The notes under the pieces are model-generated. The model saw nothing but the letters and a program-made list of their open reading frames with translations, was not told the origin of the DNA and made no database searches. Made by a program: the position numbers and the translations under genes. From an uncultured Eubacteriales bacterium (GTDB taxonomy: Bacteria; Bacillota; Clostridia; Oscillospirales; Oscillospiraceae), in NCBI GenBank assembly GCA_949283375.1, contig CASDSM010000021.1, positions 1 to 45,375 of the forward strand: a stretch of 45,375 nucleotides of DNA, read 5' to 3'. Of this stretch, positions 1 through 7,437 are shown piece by piece (position 1 is the first letter of the stretch; each line of letters starts with the position of its first letter).

Positions 1-417
1 CTCCAGCCGCCCGGCGGCGGGCATCGGCCCGTGATAGGTGATCATCCGGCAGCGGCGCTGGATGGCCAGATGGAGGGCGGTGATATCGCTGTAGCCGATC
101 AGCGGCTTGGGATGGGCGGCGATGACTTCATAGTGCAGCAGGGGCAGCAGCTCCGCCGCCCCATATCCCCCGCGGGCGCACCAGACCGCCCGCACCTCCG
201 GGCTGGCAAAGGCCGCCTCCAGCTCCCGCGCGCGGCGCGCGGCGGGGCCTGCGCGCCAGTCTGATGGCGGGGCGTTGAGGCTCTCCCCCGGCCGGGGACG
301 AAAGCCCAGCCACTCCAGCGCGCGCACCGCCCGGCGCGCCTCCTCCTTGGTGACCGGGGAGGCGGGCGCCGTCAGCGCCACGGCGTCTCCCCGCCGGCAG
401 GGCTGGGGCAGGCGCAT
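1..417 (-). CDS. LD-carboxypeptidase (peptidase S66), C-terminus cut off by window edge
   Basis: This frame reads from ATG at 417 leftward off the window, giving 139 N-terminal residues. The segment GGYGAAELLPLL followed by GYSDITALHLA is typical of S66 LD-carboxypeptidases (muramoyl-tetrapeptide carboxypeptidase), cytoplasmic serine peptidases that trim the terminal D-Ala of recycled tetrapeptides. By family knowledge the nucleophile is the Ser of the G-x-SD motif, here S110. The Glu/His part of the triad would lie outside the window. The ATG follows the stop of the M20 amidohydrolase with only two bases between them, so the two genes form one minus-strand operon, plausibly for peptide or peptidoglycan-fragment turnover. 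Related S66 members include microcin-C immunity proteins, and the missing C-terminus prevents a finer call. Confidence 0.85.
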   Translation of the reverse strand, partial: MRLPQPCRRGDAVALTAPASPVTKEEARRAVRALEWLGFRPRPGESLNAPPSDWRAGPAARRARELEAAFASPEVRAVWCARGGYGAAELLPLLHYEVIAAHPKPLIGYSDITALHLAIQRRCRMITYHGPMPAAGRLE

Positions 418-419
418 GC

Positions 420-1607
420 TCAGCCTCCCAGATAGTCGAGCACGATCTGCGCGTGCAGGGCCGCCGCCACCGGCAGCGCCCGCTCCGAGATCTGGAACTG
501 CGGGCTGTGGTCCGGCCAGCGCACCGGCCAGTCCGGGTCCGCCGTGCCGAGCTGATAGTAGCAGCCGGGCACATGGTGGCTGAAATAGCCAAAGTCGTCC
601 GTCCCCATGGACGGGCGGTGGCCGAGCAGGACGTGGTCCTCTCCCAGCACTTTAGCCGCGCTGCGGCGGACCAGACGGGTCATCGCGCCGTGGTTGATGA
701 TGCCGGGGTAGCTCTCCTCGATCCCGATCTCCGCCTCCACCCCCATCGCTGCGGCGACGGAGGAGACCACCGCGCGGAAGCGTGCCTGGATCTCCTCCCG
801 CATCGGACCGCCCAGGGTGCGGATGATGCCGGTGAGCTTTGCCTCCGCCGCCAGCACATTGGCCGCCGTGCCGCTGTGGAAGGTGCCCACCGAGATGACT
901 ACCGGCTCAGTCGGGGAGGTCTGGCGGCTGACGATGGTCTGGATCGCATTGATGATCTGCGCGCCGGCGACGATGACGTCGTTGCCCTCCTCCGGCCGCG
1001 CCCCGTGCGCCCCGCGTCCGCGCAGGGTGATGCGGAAGGGGTTGGAGGCGGCGCAGATGCGCCCCTCCATCACGCTCACGGTTCCCACCGGGAGCTGGCT
1101 GTCACAGTGCAGGGCGAAGACGGCGTCCACCTGCGGGTTTTCCATGCAGCCGGCGGCGATCATCGCCTCCGCGCCGCCGTCTCCCTCCTCGTCCGGCTGG
1201 AAGAAGAACTTGACTGCGCCGGGCAGCTCTTCCCGGTGCCCGGCCAGGATCTGGGCCGCGCCGAGCAGGGCGGCGATGTGAAAGTCGTGCCCGCAGGCGT
1301 GCATCACCCCCGGCGTCTGCGACGCCCAGGGCAGACCGGTCTCCTCCGTGATGGGCAGGGCGTCCAGCTCGGAGCGGATGGCCACCGTCCTGCCCGGACG
1401 GCCGCCGGAGAGCAGGCCGATCAGGCCGGTGCCGTCCACGCGGACGGTCTCGATGCCGAGGGCGTGCAGCCGCCGCTCGACGAGGACGGAGGTCTGCATC
1501 TCCTCCCGGCCCAGCTCAGGGTTCTGATGGATGATGCGGTACAGGTCGGTCATCCGCCCGCCGAGGGCGTCCGCCTCCCGCTTGAGCGCGTCACAGGAAA
1601 TCCCCAT
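420..1607 (-). CDS. M20-family amidohydrolase / aminoacylase-like metallopeptidase
   Basis: The protein has 395 residues, the usual length for M20D amidohydrolases (hippurate hydrolase, N-acyl-amino-acid deacylase, IAA-amino-acid hydrolase types). Visible metal-site motifs are HACGHDFH (C105, H107), the acidic pair after QPDEE (E140, E141) and H167 in FALHCD. GTDDFGYF near the C-terminus is also typical. It is a soluble cytoplasmic enzyme that hydrolyses the amide bond of N-acylated amino acids or dipeptides; the substrate cannot be read from sequence. GAGGTG precedes the ATG. A promoter on the same strand lies about 80 bases upstream, and an LD-carboxypeptidase follows directly. The Asp in QPDEE, where many relatives have QPAEE, is a small departure. 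Confidence 0.88.
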   Translation of the reverse strand: MGISCDALKREADALGGRMTDLYRIIHQNPELGREEMQTSVLVERRLHALGIETVRVDGTGLIGLLSGGRPGRTVAIRSELDALPITEETGLPWASQTPGVMHACGHDFHIAALLGAAQILAGHREELPGAVKFFFQPDEEGDGGAEAMIAAGCMENPQVDAVFALHCDSQLPVGTVSVMEGRICAASNPFRITLRGRGAHGARPEEGNDVIVAGAQIINAIQTIVSRQTSPTEPVVISVGTFHSGTAANVLAAEAKLTGIIRTLGGPMREEIQARFRAVVSSVAAAMGVEAEIGIEESYPGIINHGAMTRLVRRSAAKVLGEDHVLLGHRPSMGTDDFGYFSHHVPGCYYQLGTADPDWPVRWPDHSPQFQISERALPVAAALHAQIVLDYLGG

Positions 1608-1684
1608 TTCTCAACACCTCGTCATATCTTCCCCCCGGCGGCCGGGGCGCGCCGGGAAGGTCCCGTTTTTCTCTCATTGCCACT

Positions 1685-1714
1685 ATTTTATCACGCCTGC
1701 CGCAGACCCTTCAA
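1685..1714 (-). promoter_or_regulatory. Sigma-A-type promoter for the M20/S66 operon
   Basis: On the minus strand TTGAAG (1714-1709) is followed after 18 bases by TAAAAT (1690-1685), which is preceded by TGA as an extended -10. Start of the M20 gene lies about 80 bases downstream. A GC-rich inverted repeat near 1629-1660 falls within the presumed leader. Confidence 0.5.
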
Positions 1715-1784
1715 GCCTCCGGCGGGGGAGACGGCAAATTTTCCCGGCATTTCTCATTTTTCCCTTTTCCCCCGCCTCTGCCTG

Positions 1785-1793
1785 TGCTATAAT
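1785..1793 (+). promoter_or_regulatory. Extended -10 promoter for AEC transporter
   Basis: TGCTATAAT is a perfect extended -10 element about 75 bases upstream of the carrier start. No good -35 is present; the position holds a T-rich TTTTCC. The same TG-n-TATAAT pattern recurs at several other gene starts in this window. Confidence 0.5.
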
Positions 1794-1867
1794 GACGCGG
1801 GTTCAGGCCCGCTCCGCTCCGGGGCGGCCTGCGCCGGTATCTCTCCCCAGAAAGAGGAGGTTCTGCC

Positions 1868-2788
1868 ATGCTTCTGATTTTCAGCAAAATGCTCACCATC
1901 GCCGTGCTCCTCGCCGCCGGCGTGCTCATCTACCGCTGCGGCCTCGTGCAAAAGGACGGCAGCCGGGAGATCTCCGCCCTCATCGTCAACGTCTGCAACC
2001 CCGTCCTGCTCGTGAGCAGCGCCCTGACGGACGACACCGAGCTCACCCCCGCCTACCTCGGCAAGACGCTGCTGATCTGCGCGCTGATCTACGCGGTCCT
2101 CATCGCCGCCGGAGAGCTCCTGCCCCGCCTGCTGCGCATCGAGCGCCGGGAGCGGCCCTTCTATTGTATGCTCACCCTGTTCGGAAATGTCGGCTTCATC
2201 GGCCTGCCGGTGAGCCTGTCCATCTTCGGACCGGAATCGACGCTCTACGTCGTGCTCTTCAATATCCTCTACAGCCTCATCTTCTACAGCTACGGGCTGT
2301 TCGTCATGTCCCGCGCCGGAGAGCAGCCCATCCCCTTCCGCCCCAGCTCCTTCCTGAATCCGGGGATGGCCGCCTGTCTGATCTCTCTGGCGGTCTACTT
2401 CTTCCGCTTCTCCCTGCCGGAATTTCTCAGCGACTCGCTGGTCTATATCAGCAACTGCACCACCTTCCTGGCGATGCTGGTGCTCGGCGTCAGCCTGGCC
2501 ACCTGCGACTTGCGGCGGGTGCTCGCCCGGCCGAAGATGTACCTCTTCTTCCTGCTGCGGATGCTGGCCCTCCCCATCGCGTTTGCTCCGGTGCTCCCCC
2601 TGTTGGGCGGGGATGCGATGATGATCTCCACCCTCCTGCTCCTGCTGGCCATGCCGGCGGGCAACCTCCCCATCATGCTCGCCAGCGAGCACGGCATGGA
2701 GACGGACACCCTCACCAGCGGCGTCATCATCTCCACGCTGATGTGCCTGTTCGTCATCCCGCTGGTGTCCAACTTCTTCCCCGCCTGA
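1868..2788 (+). CDS. AEC-family (auxin efflux carrier-like) transporter
   Basis: This is a 306-residue, strongly hydrophobic protein with about ten predicted membrane segments and no signal peptide. The start reads LLIFSKMLTIAVLLAAGVLIY, followed by NPVLLVSSAL in the first helical bundle. The conserved glycine/proline-containing helix NVGFIGLPVSLSIFG and the C-terminal LLLAMPAGNLPIML segment fit the AEC (PIN-like, MleP/YfdV) family of secondary transporters for organic or amino acids. The substrate is unknown. AGGAGG lies six bases before the ATG. It is monocistronic, with an extended -10 upstream and a hairpin terminator just after the stop. A second, divergent AEC gene lies at 32958. The family call is firm and the substrate is open. 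Confidence 0.85.
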   Translation: MLLIFSKMLTIAVLLAAGVLIYRCGLVQKDGSREISALIVNVCNPVLLVSSALTDDTELTPAYLGKTLLICALIYAVLIAAGELLPRLLRIERRERPFYCMLTLFGNVGFIGLPVSLSIFGPESTLYVVLFNILYSLIFYSYGLFVMSRAGEQPIPFRPSSFLNPGMAACLISLAVYFFRFSLPEFLSDSLVYISNCTTFLAMLVLGVSLATCDLRRVLARPKMYLFFLLRMLALPIAFAPVLPLLGGDAMMISTLLLLLAMPAGNLPIMLASEHGMETDTLTSGVIISTLMCLFVIPLVSNFFPA

Positions 2789-2813
2789 GGCGGCGGAAAG
2801 CCGGAAAACCAGA

Positions 2814-2855
2814 AGCGGTCCGCAGCCCGATTTGCAGGGCCGCGGACCGCTTTTT
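2814..2855 (+). terminator. Rho-independent terminator after AEC gene
   Basis: The ten-base arms AGCGGTCCGC and GCGGACCGCT (2814-2823 and 2842-2851) pair perfectly and run into a T tract. The terminator separates the carrier from the convergent amidase gene, whose stop codon begins five bases later. Confidence 0.85.
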
Positions 2856-2859
2856 CGGT

Positions 2860-3564
2860 TCAGTCGAAGACGCCGTCCAGAAAGGCCTGCCAGGCGTCCT
2901 CGTGCTCGGCAAAGTACATCGGGCAGAGCTTGCCGGTCACGTCGTAGTGCCGCAGGACCTCCTCCCGGCCAAGATGGTAGTAATCTGCCAGAAACGCGGT
3001 GAGCCTGGTCAGCGCCTCGTAGGTCGCGCCGGTGAACTGCCCCGTCTCGTCCGGGTGGCAGCACTCGATGGAGATGGTGTCCGCGTTGCGCTCATTGGAG
3101 CAGTAGGCGATCTCGTCCAGGGGGACGCACTGGATGACCTCCCCCTCCAGGCCGATGACAAAGTGGCTGCTCGCATGGGTCTCTCCCGTCTCCGCCAGAC
3201 CGGCAAAGTAGTCGTGGTTGTTCTGGGCGGTGGTGCCGGGATTTCCGACATAGTGGACGACGATGCCGTTCACCTCGTCCAGGGCGATGCCGGGGCGGGA
3301 GTATTCGTTGAGCGGGATGAGGTCCACCGTCACCCAGTCCGGCAGCTCCGGCGGCTCGGTCGGGCGGAAGATCCCTCCGATGGAGATGGGCAATCCGCCC
3401 GCCTCGCCGCGCGGCAGAAGCCAGCCCACCCCCACGCCGAGGCAGAAGGCGAGCAGGACGGGCAGCAGCCTCCCGCGCCGTCTCCTGCGGCTCGCCGGCG
3501 GACGGTCCTCCGTCCAGTCCTCCCGCCGGAGCTCTCTGTTCTCCCGTTCGCGCACGCGCGGCAT
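2860..3564 (-). CDS. Membrane-anchored N-acetylmuramoyl-L-alanine amidase (Amidase_2)
   Basis: The product is 234 residues. A very basic N-terminus with a RRRRR stretch is followed by one membrane segment at about residues 33-51, then an extracellular catalytic domain from about residue 85. That domain carries VVHYVGNPG (Zn ligand H104), SSHFVIGLEGEVIQ, SIECCHPDETG and HYDVTGKLCPMYF (Zn ligands His and Cys). This is the type-2 amidase / PGRP fold that cleaves the MurNAc-L-Ala bond. The start chosen is the ATG at 3564, because AGGAGG sits nine bases before it; an upstream in-frame start at 3597 would overlap the -10 box. A promoter with 17-base spacing precedes the gene. It is probably involved in wall remodelling or germination and acts outside the membrane. 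The call is confident. Confidence 0.88.
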   Translation of the reverse strand: MPRVRERENRELRREDWTEDRPPASRRRRRGRLLPVLLAFCLGVGVGWLLPRGEAGGLPISIGGIFRPTEPPELPDWVTVDLIPLNEYSRPGIALDEVNGIVVHYVGNPGTTAQNNHDYFAGLAETGETHASSHFVIGLEGEVIQCVPLDEIAYCSNERNADTISIECCHPDETGQFTGATYEALTRLTAFLADYYHLGREEVLRHYDVTGKLCPMYFAEHEDAWQAFLDGVFD

Positions 3565-3585
3565 AATGCATCGCCTCCTGCTGTG

Positions 3586-3614
3586 ATTATAGCACATCCG
3601 GCGGGATCTGGCAA
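3586..3614 (-). promoter_or_regulatory. Strong sigma-A promoter for the amidase
   Basis: On the minus strand TTGCCA (3614-3609), a 17-base spacer and TATAAT (3591-3586) preceded by TGC form a near-consensus promoter. The predicted transcript start falls right before the ribosome site, so the leader is very short. Confidence 0.75.
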
Positions 3615-3709
3615 AATCCGCCCGTTTTCGTCCATGTGACGGAAAGCGGGGCGGTGAGTGGATGATAATTCAAAAATCTGCCCATATTTCCGAAACTGCG
3701 GCAAAAACC

Positions 3710-3738
3710 TTGCAAAGAAAAAACCGCCGCTGTATAAT
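3710..3738 (+). promoter_or_regulatory. Strong sigma-A promoter for amino-acid importer 1
   Basis: TTGCAA (3710-3715), a 17-base spacer and TATAAT (3733-3738) lie 57 bases ahead of the binding-protein gene. The start point would fall at about 3745, immediately beside the palindrome at 3747-3763. Confidence 0.75.
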
Positions 3739-3746
3739 AAATCAAA

Positions 3747-3763
3747 TCGACGGACTCCGTCGA
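3747..3763 (+). promoter_or_regulatory. Palindrome at transcription start, operator candidate
   Basis: TCGACGGA-C-TCCGTCGA is a perfect 8-1-8 palindrome beginning nine bases after the -10 box. A repressor bound here would block initiation. It could alternatively form a small 5' hairpin on the mRNA. No cognate regulator is encoded next to it. Confidence 0.4.
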
Positions 3764-3794
3764 AAATGAAATTCATGTTCGGGAGTGAGAGAAT

Positions 3795-4712
3795 ATGAAA
3801 AAGCTGCTTGCAATCCTGCTGGCCCTGTCTCTCTGCCTCAGCCTGCTGACCGCCTGCGGCGGCGGCACCGGCGAGCAGGGCGGTTCCTCTGACACCACTG
3901 GCGACACTGCCGGCGACGCCGCGGACGCGACTGTGGATGAGACCACGGACGGCGGCGATGAGGCCGAGGCCGCCGGGGACGAGGGCGAAACTGCGTCCGG
4001 CGAGAGCGCCGGCTTCACCACCGTCACCGAGGGCAAGCTGACCATGTCCACCAACGCCGCCTTTCCTCCGTATGAGATGACCACCGACGACGGCGGCTTC
4101 GAGGGCATTGACGTGGAGGTGGCCGCTGCCATCGCTGAGAAGCTCGGCCTCGAGCTCGAGGTCCTCGATATGGGCTTCTCCGCTGCGCTCACTGCCGTCC
4201 AGGAGGGCCAGAGCGACATTGCCATGGCCGGCATCACTGTGACTGAGGAGCGCGAGCAGGTGATGGACTTCTCCGAGAGCTATGCCACCGGCGTGCAGTC
4301 GGTCATCGTGAAGGAGGACTCCGCCATCCAGAGCATCGACGATCTGGCCAACGCAGACATGATCGGCTGCCAGGCGGACACCACCGGCTATATCTATGCC
4401 TCTGACACCCCGGAGAACGGCGGCTATGGCGAGGACCATGTCACCGCCTATGAGAACGGCGCTCTGGCCGTCATGGCGCTGGTGAACGGTCAGGTGGACG
4501 CCGTCATCATCGACAACGCGCCCGCTCAGGCCTATGTCGAGCAGACCGAGGGCCTGCGCATCCTGGATACCCCCTGGGTGACGGAGAACTATGCCATCGC
4601 TGTGGCCAAGGGCAACACTGAACTGCTCGATGCGATCAACGCCGCCATGGCGGAGCTGCAGGAGGACGGCACCTTCCAGGCGATCGTGGACAAGTACATC
4701 ACCGCTGACTGA
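3795..4712 (+). CDS. Polar amino-acid ABC transporter, substrate-binding lipoprotein
   Basis: The protein has 305 residues. The signal peptide has a KK start, a Leu/Ala core and the lipobox L-T-A-C with C21 as the lipidated residue. An acidic Gly/Asp/Thr/Ala-rich tether spans about residues 22-70. A family-3 periplasmic-binding fold follows, starting at STNAAFPPYEM and containing GFEGIDVEVAAAIAEKLGLE, GQSDIAMAGITVT and MDFSESY, which are standard for glutamine/polar amino-acid or cystine binders. It is anchored on the outer face of the membrane and delivers ligand to the permease at 4781. It is the first gene of the operon, followed by a hairpin with a T tract before the permease, so it is probably expressed in excess. 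The ligand cannot be assigned further. Confidence 0.92.
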   Translation: MKKLLAILLALSLCLSLLTACGGGTGEQGGSSDTTGDTAGDAADATVDETTDGGDEAEAAGDEGETASGESAGFTTVTEGKLTMSTNAAFPPYEMTTDDGGFEGIDVEVAAAIAEKLGLELEVLDMGFSAALTAVQEGQSDIAMAGITVTEEREQVMDFSESYATGVQSVIVKEDSAIQSIDDLANADMIGCQADTTGYIYASDTPENGGYGEDHVTAYENGALAVMALVNGQVDAVIIDNAPAQAYVEQTEGLRILDTPWVTENYAIAVAKGNTELLDAINAAMAELQEDGTFQAIVDKYITAD

Positions 4713-4723
4713 CCGTTCGGACC

Positions 4724-4756
4724 AAAAGGGCGACTTTTCACAAGCCGCCCTTTTTT
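4724..4756 (+). terminator. Intercistronic terminator-like hairpin after binding protein
   Basis: The arms AAAAGGGCG (4724-4732) and CGCCCTTTT (4746-4754) pair, and the right arm runs into six T residues. It lies inside the operon, between the binding-protein stop and the permease ribosome site. Partial termination or 3'-end protection here would give more binding protein than permease. Confidence 0.75.
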
Positions 4757-4780
4757 CCATTTCCAAGAAGGAGGGTCTCT

Positions 4781-5515
4781 ATGTTCCAATCTCTGATCGA
4801 CTGGTTAGACTCCATCGGGTCGCGGTTTTACGTCGCCTTTTTAGAGGCGGACCGCTGGCAGCTCTACCTGCAGGGCCTTGCCGCCACGCTGGAGATGACG
4901 GTGATCGCTCTGATCGCCGGAACCATTCTGGGTCTGCTGGTCGCGGTGGTACGCACCGCCCATGACCAGCAGATGCCCGGCCGGCGGAGGAATCCCGTGC
5001 TGGGTGCGCTCAACCTCCTCTGCAAGGTCTACACCACAGTGATCCGCGGCACCCCGATGATGGTGCAGATGCTCATCTGGGGCTTCGTCATCTTCTCCTC
5101 CAGCCGCAACAAGATCCTGGTGGGCATCATTGGCCTGAGCGTCAACTCCGGGGCGTATATGGCTGAGATCGTCCGCGGCGGCCTGATGGGGGTGGACATT
5201 GGCCAGAGCGAGGCGGGCCGTTCCCTTGGCCTGGGCTATCTGGACACGATGCGCTTCATCGTCATTCCGCAGGCGTTCAAGAATATCCTCCCCTCCCTGG
5301 GCAATGAGTTCATCACCCTGTTCAAGGACACCTCGCTGGTCAACGCCATCGGCGCGGCGGAGCTGACCTACTATGCCAACCGCGTCGGCGGACGGACCTA
5401 TGACTACATGCCCCCCCTCATCGGCATCGCGCTGATGTATCTGGCCCTGGTCATCGTCTTCACCTGGCTCCAGGGCAAACTGGAAAGGAGGCTGCGCGCC
5501 AGTGATCGTCGTTAA
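4781..5515 (+). CDS. Amino-acid ABC transporter permease (HisM/GlnP type)
   Basis: This 244-residue membrane protein has about five helices. The leading helix [20 protein letters not shown], the segment [14 protein letters not shown] and the coupling-helix (EAA) region from [20 protein letters not shown] through IVIPQAFKN are characteristic of polar amino-acid permeases. It is one half of the membrane channel and probably forms a homodimer, because the operon has only one permease. The ATG has GGAGGG ahead of it. Its 3' end overlaps the GTG start of the ATPase gene by 14 bases, so translation of the two is coupled. Confidence 0.93.
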   Translation: MFQSLIDWLDSIGSRFYVAFLEADRWQLYLQGLAATLEMTVIALIAGTILGLLVAVVRTAHDQQMPGRRRNPVLGALNLLCKVYTTVIRGTPMMVQMLIWGFVIFSSSRNKILVGIIGLSVNSGAYMAEIVRGGLMGVDIGQSEAGRSLGLGYLDTMRFIVIPQAFKNILPSLGNEFITLFKDTSLVNAIGAAELTYYANRVGGRTYDYMPPLIGIALMYLALVIVFTWLQGKLERRLRASDRR

Positions 5516-6224
5516 AGATCTCTCCAAGCAGTTTGGAGACAACAAGGTGCTCCGGAACATCAACGAGCACATCCTTCCGGGGGAGAAGGTGGTCATCATC
5601 GGGCCATCCGGCTCGGGCAAGAGCACCTTTCTGCGCTGCCTGAATCTGCTGGAGAACCCCACCGGCGGCGCCATCTATTTCCAGGGGACGGAGATCACCG
5701 CTCCTAAGACGGACATCAACAAGATCCGCCAGCAGATGGGGATGGTGTTCCAGCACTTCAATCTGTTTGCCAACATGACCATCCGCAAAAACATCACCCT
5801 CGCCCCGGTGCGCACCCGGCTGATGAGCCAGGAGGAGGCGGACGAGACCGCCACCGCCCTGCTGCGCCGGGTGGGTCTCGCGGACAAGGCGGACGCCTAT
5901 CCCGCGCAGCTCTCCGGCGGCCAGAAGCAGCGCATCGCCATCGTGCGCGCTCTGGCGATGAAGCCGAAGGTGATGCTCTTTGACGAGCCCACCTCCGCCC
6001 TCGACCCGGAGATGGTGGGCGAGGTGCTCGAGGTGATGAAGGAGCTGGCGGACGAGGGGATGACCATGGTGGTCGTCACCCACGAGATGGGCTTTGCCCG
6101 CGAGGTCGCCACCCGCGTGCTCTTCATGGACGGCGGCAATATCATCGAGCAGGGCCCGCCGCAGGAGATCTTCAGCCACCCGAAGGAGCAGCGGACCATC
6201 TCCTTCCTCTCCAAGGTCCTCTGA
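5502..6224 (+). CDS. Amino-acid ABC transporter ATP-binding protein (GlnQ type)
   Basis: The 240-residue ATPase is complete: Walker [11 protein letters not shown]-loop [10 protein letters not shown], signature LSGGQKQR, Walker [13 protein letters not shown], and switch His in [10 protein letters not shown]. It energises import through the permease on the cytoplasmic face. Start is the GTG at 5502, with AGGAGG ten bases upstream inside the permease gene. No regulatory C-terminal extension is present. A terminator shared with the convergent dehydrogenase gene ends the operon. Confidence 0.94.
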   Translation: MIVVKDLSKQFGDNKVLRNINEHILPGEKVVIIGPSGSGKSTFLRCLNLLENPTGGAIYFQGTEITAPKTDINKIRQQMGMVFQHFNLFANMTIRKNITLAPVRTRLMSQEEADETATALLRRVGLADKADAYPAQLSGGQKQRIAIVRALAMKPKVMLFDEPTSALDPEMVGEVLEVMKELADEGMTMVVVTHEMGFAREVATRVLFMDGGNIIEQGPPQEIFSHPKEQRTISFLSKVL

Positions 6225-6300
6225 TGCGATTCATTTGACTGGATCAGATATGCGCCGAAAAGGCTCAATTTCTGAATTTTAACATCATAAAACGGACAAA

Positions 6301-6338
6301 ACGCCGGACGGGATAATGCATTCCCGCCCGGCGTTTTT
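6301..6338. terminator. Bidirectional terminator between convergent genes
   Basis: Thirteen-base arms at 6301-6313 and 6322-6334 pair with one mismatch. The plus strand continues into TTTTT. On the minus strand the stem is followed by TTTGTCCGTTTTA. It ends both the amino-acid importer operon and the uxuB-dehydrogenase operon. Confidence 0.8.
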
Positions 6339-6345
6339 ATTTCGG

Positions 6346-7398
6346 TCAGTCCTTCGTCATCCTGACCACGGCCTTGACGATGTTGGCCTTGTCGGCCACG
6401 CTCTGGTCCATCGCGTTCTGCAGGTCGTCAAAGTCGAAGAAGTGGGTCGCCAGCGCCTTCAGGTTGACCTTTCCGGCGGCCACCGCGTCGATCGCCATCG
6501 GGTAGATGTGGCGGTAACGGAAGATGGTCTTGATCGTCAGCTCCTTGTCCAGCGCCATATTCATCGGCAGGCTGGTCTCGGCGTTCTTGCTGTAGCCCAC
6601 CATCACGATGGTGGAACCCTTCTTGGCCATCTGGATCGCCTGACGGGCGGTGATTTCGGCGCCCGCCGTCTCAATGGCGAGGTCGATCCCCGCCCCGCCG
6701 GTGAGCTCCATCACCCGGGCGACGGCGTCCGTCTCCATGCTGTTGATCACCCCGTCCGCGCCCAACTCGAGGGCCTTGTCCAGGCGCTTTTGCATGATGT
6801 CAACCACATAGACGCGGGAGACCCCCATCGCCTTGAGCGCCATCATGGACGCCAGGCCGATGCAGCCGGCGCCCATCACCACGGCGGTCTGGCCGAGGTG
6901 CGCGCCGCCCTGGTTGGCCGCGTGGAAGCCGACGGCCAGCGGCTCGATGAGCGCGCCCTCCAGCGTGCTCACGTTGTCCGGCAGCTTGAAACAGAGGTCC
7001 TCCACATGGGCGACATACTCCTGGAACACCCCGCCCACCGGCGGAGTGGCGAAAAAGATGACGTCGGGGCAGAGGTTGTAGCGCCCCGTCCGGCAGAACT
7101 CGCAGTGGCCGCAGGTCTTGCCCGGCTCGAGGGCGACACGGTCGCCCACCTTCAGGTGCTTGACGTTCTTGCCCACCCCGACGACGGTGCCGCCCGGCTC
7201 ATGCCCGAGGACGAAGGGGAACTGGACGATGAAGTTGCCGATCGCGCCCGTCTCATAGTAGTGCAGGTCGCTGCCGCAGATGCCGACGTATTCCAGCCGG
7301 ACGAGCACCTCGTCGTCCTTGGGGGTGGGGATGTCCCGCTCGGTGTACTCGATCTTGCCGACCTCAGTCATCAGGGCGACCTTCATTTTGCCTTCCAT
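6346..7398 (-). CDS. Zinc-dependent MDR dehydrogenase, sorbitol/xylitol (L-iditol 2-) dehydrogenase type
   Basis: The 350-residue protein is a medium-chain alcohol dehydrogenase. Catalytic zinc residues are C41 (GICGSDLHYYE) and H66-E67 (GHEPGG). The four structural-zinc cysteines C96, C99, C102 and C110 are all present. The Rossmann motif GAGCIG (176-181) and D200 after the second strand favour NAD over NADP. FFATPPVGGVFQEYV is typical of polyol dehydrogenases of the sorbitol/xylitol group. AGGAGG lies eleven bases before the chosen ATG. It is the second gene after uxuB (39-base gap), so a role in oxidising a sugar alcohol or reducing a keto-sugar in pentose/uronate metabolism is likely. The exact polyol is unknown. 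Confidence 0.88.
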   Translation of the reverse strand: MEGKMKVALMTEVGKIEYTERDIPTPKDDEVLVRLEYVGICGSDLHYYETGAIGNFIVQFPFVLGHEPGGTVVGVGKNVKHLKVGDRVALEPGKTCGHCEFCRTGRYNLCPDVIFFATPPVGGVFQEYVAHVEDLCFKLPDNVSTLEGALIEPLAVGFHAANQGGAHLGQTAVVMGAGCIGLASMMALKAMGVSRVYVVDIMQKRLDKALELGADGVINSMETDAVARVMELTGGAGIDLAIETAGAEITARQAIQMAKKGSTIVMVGYSKNAETSLPMNMALDKELTIKTIFRYRHIYPMAIDAVAAGKVNLKALATHFFDFDDLQNAMDQSVADKANIVKAVVRMTKD

Positions 7399-7437
7399 GC
7401 CTGTAGATACCTCCTGTTGATCGTAAAAGTGTGTCTG

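Noticed and set aside
453-1877. Long plus-strand open frame across the M20 gene
   Set aside because: It is the antisense shadow of a well-supported minus-strand gene; no ribosome site and no recognisable domains.
3747-3763. Palindrome as a rho-independent terminator
   Set aside because: No T tract follows and it lies at the promoter start of an expressed operon.
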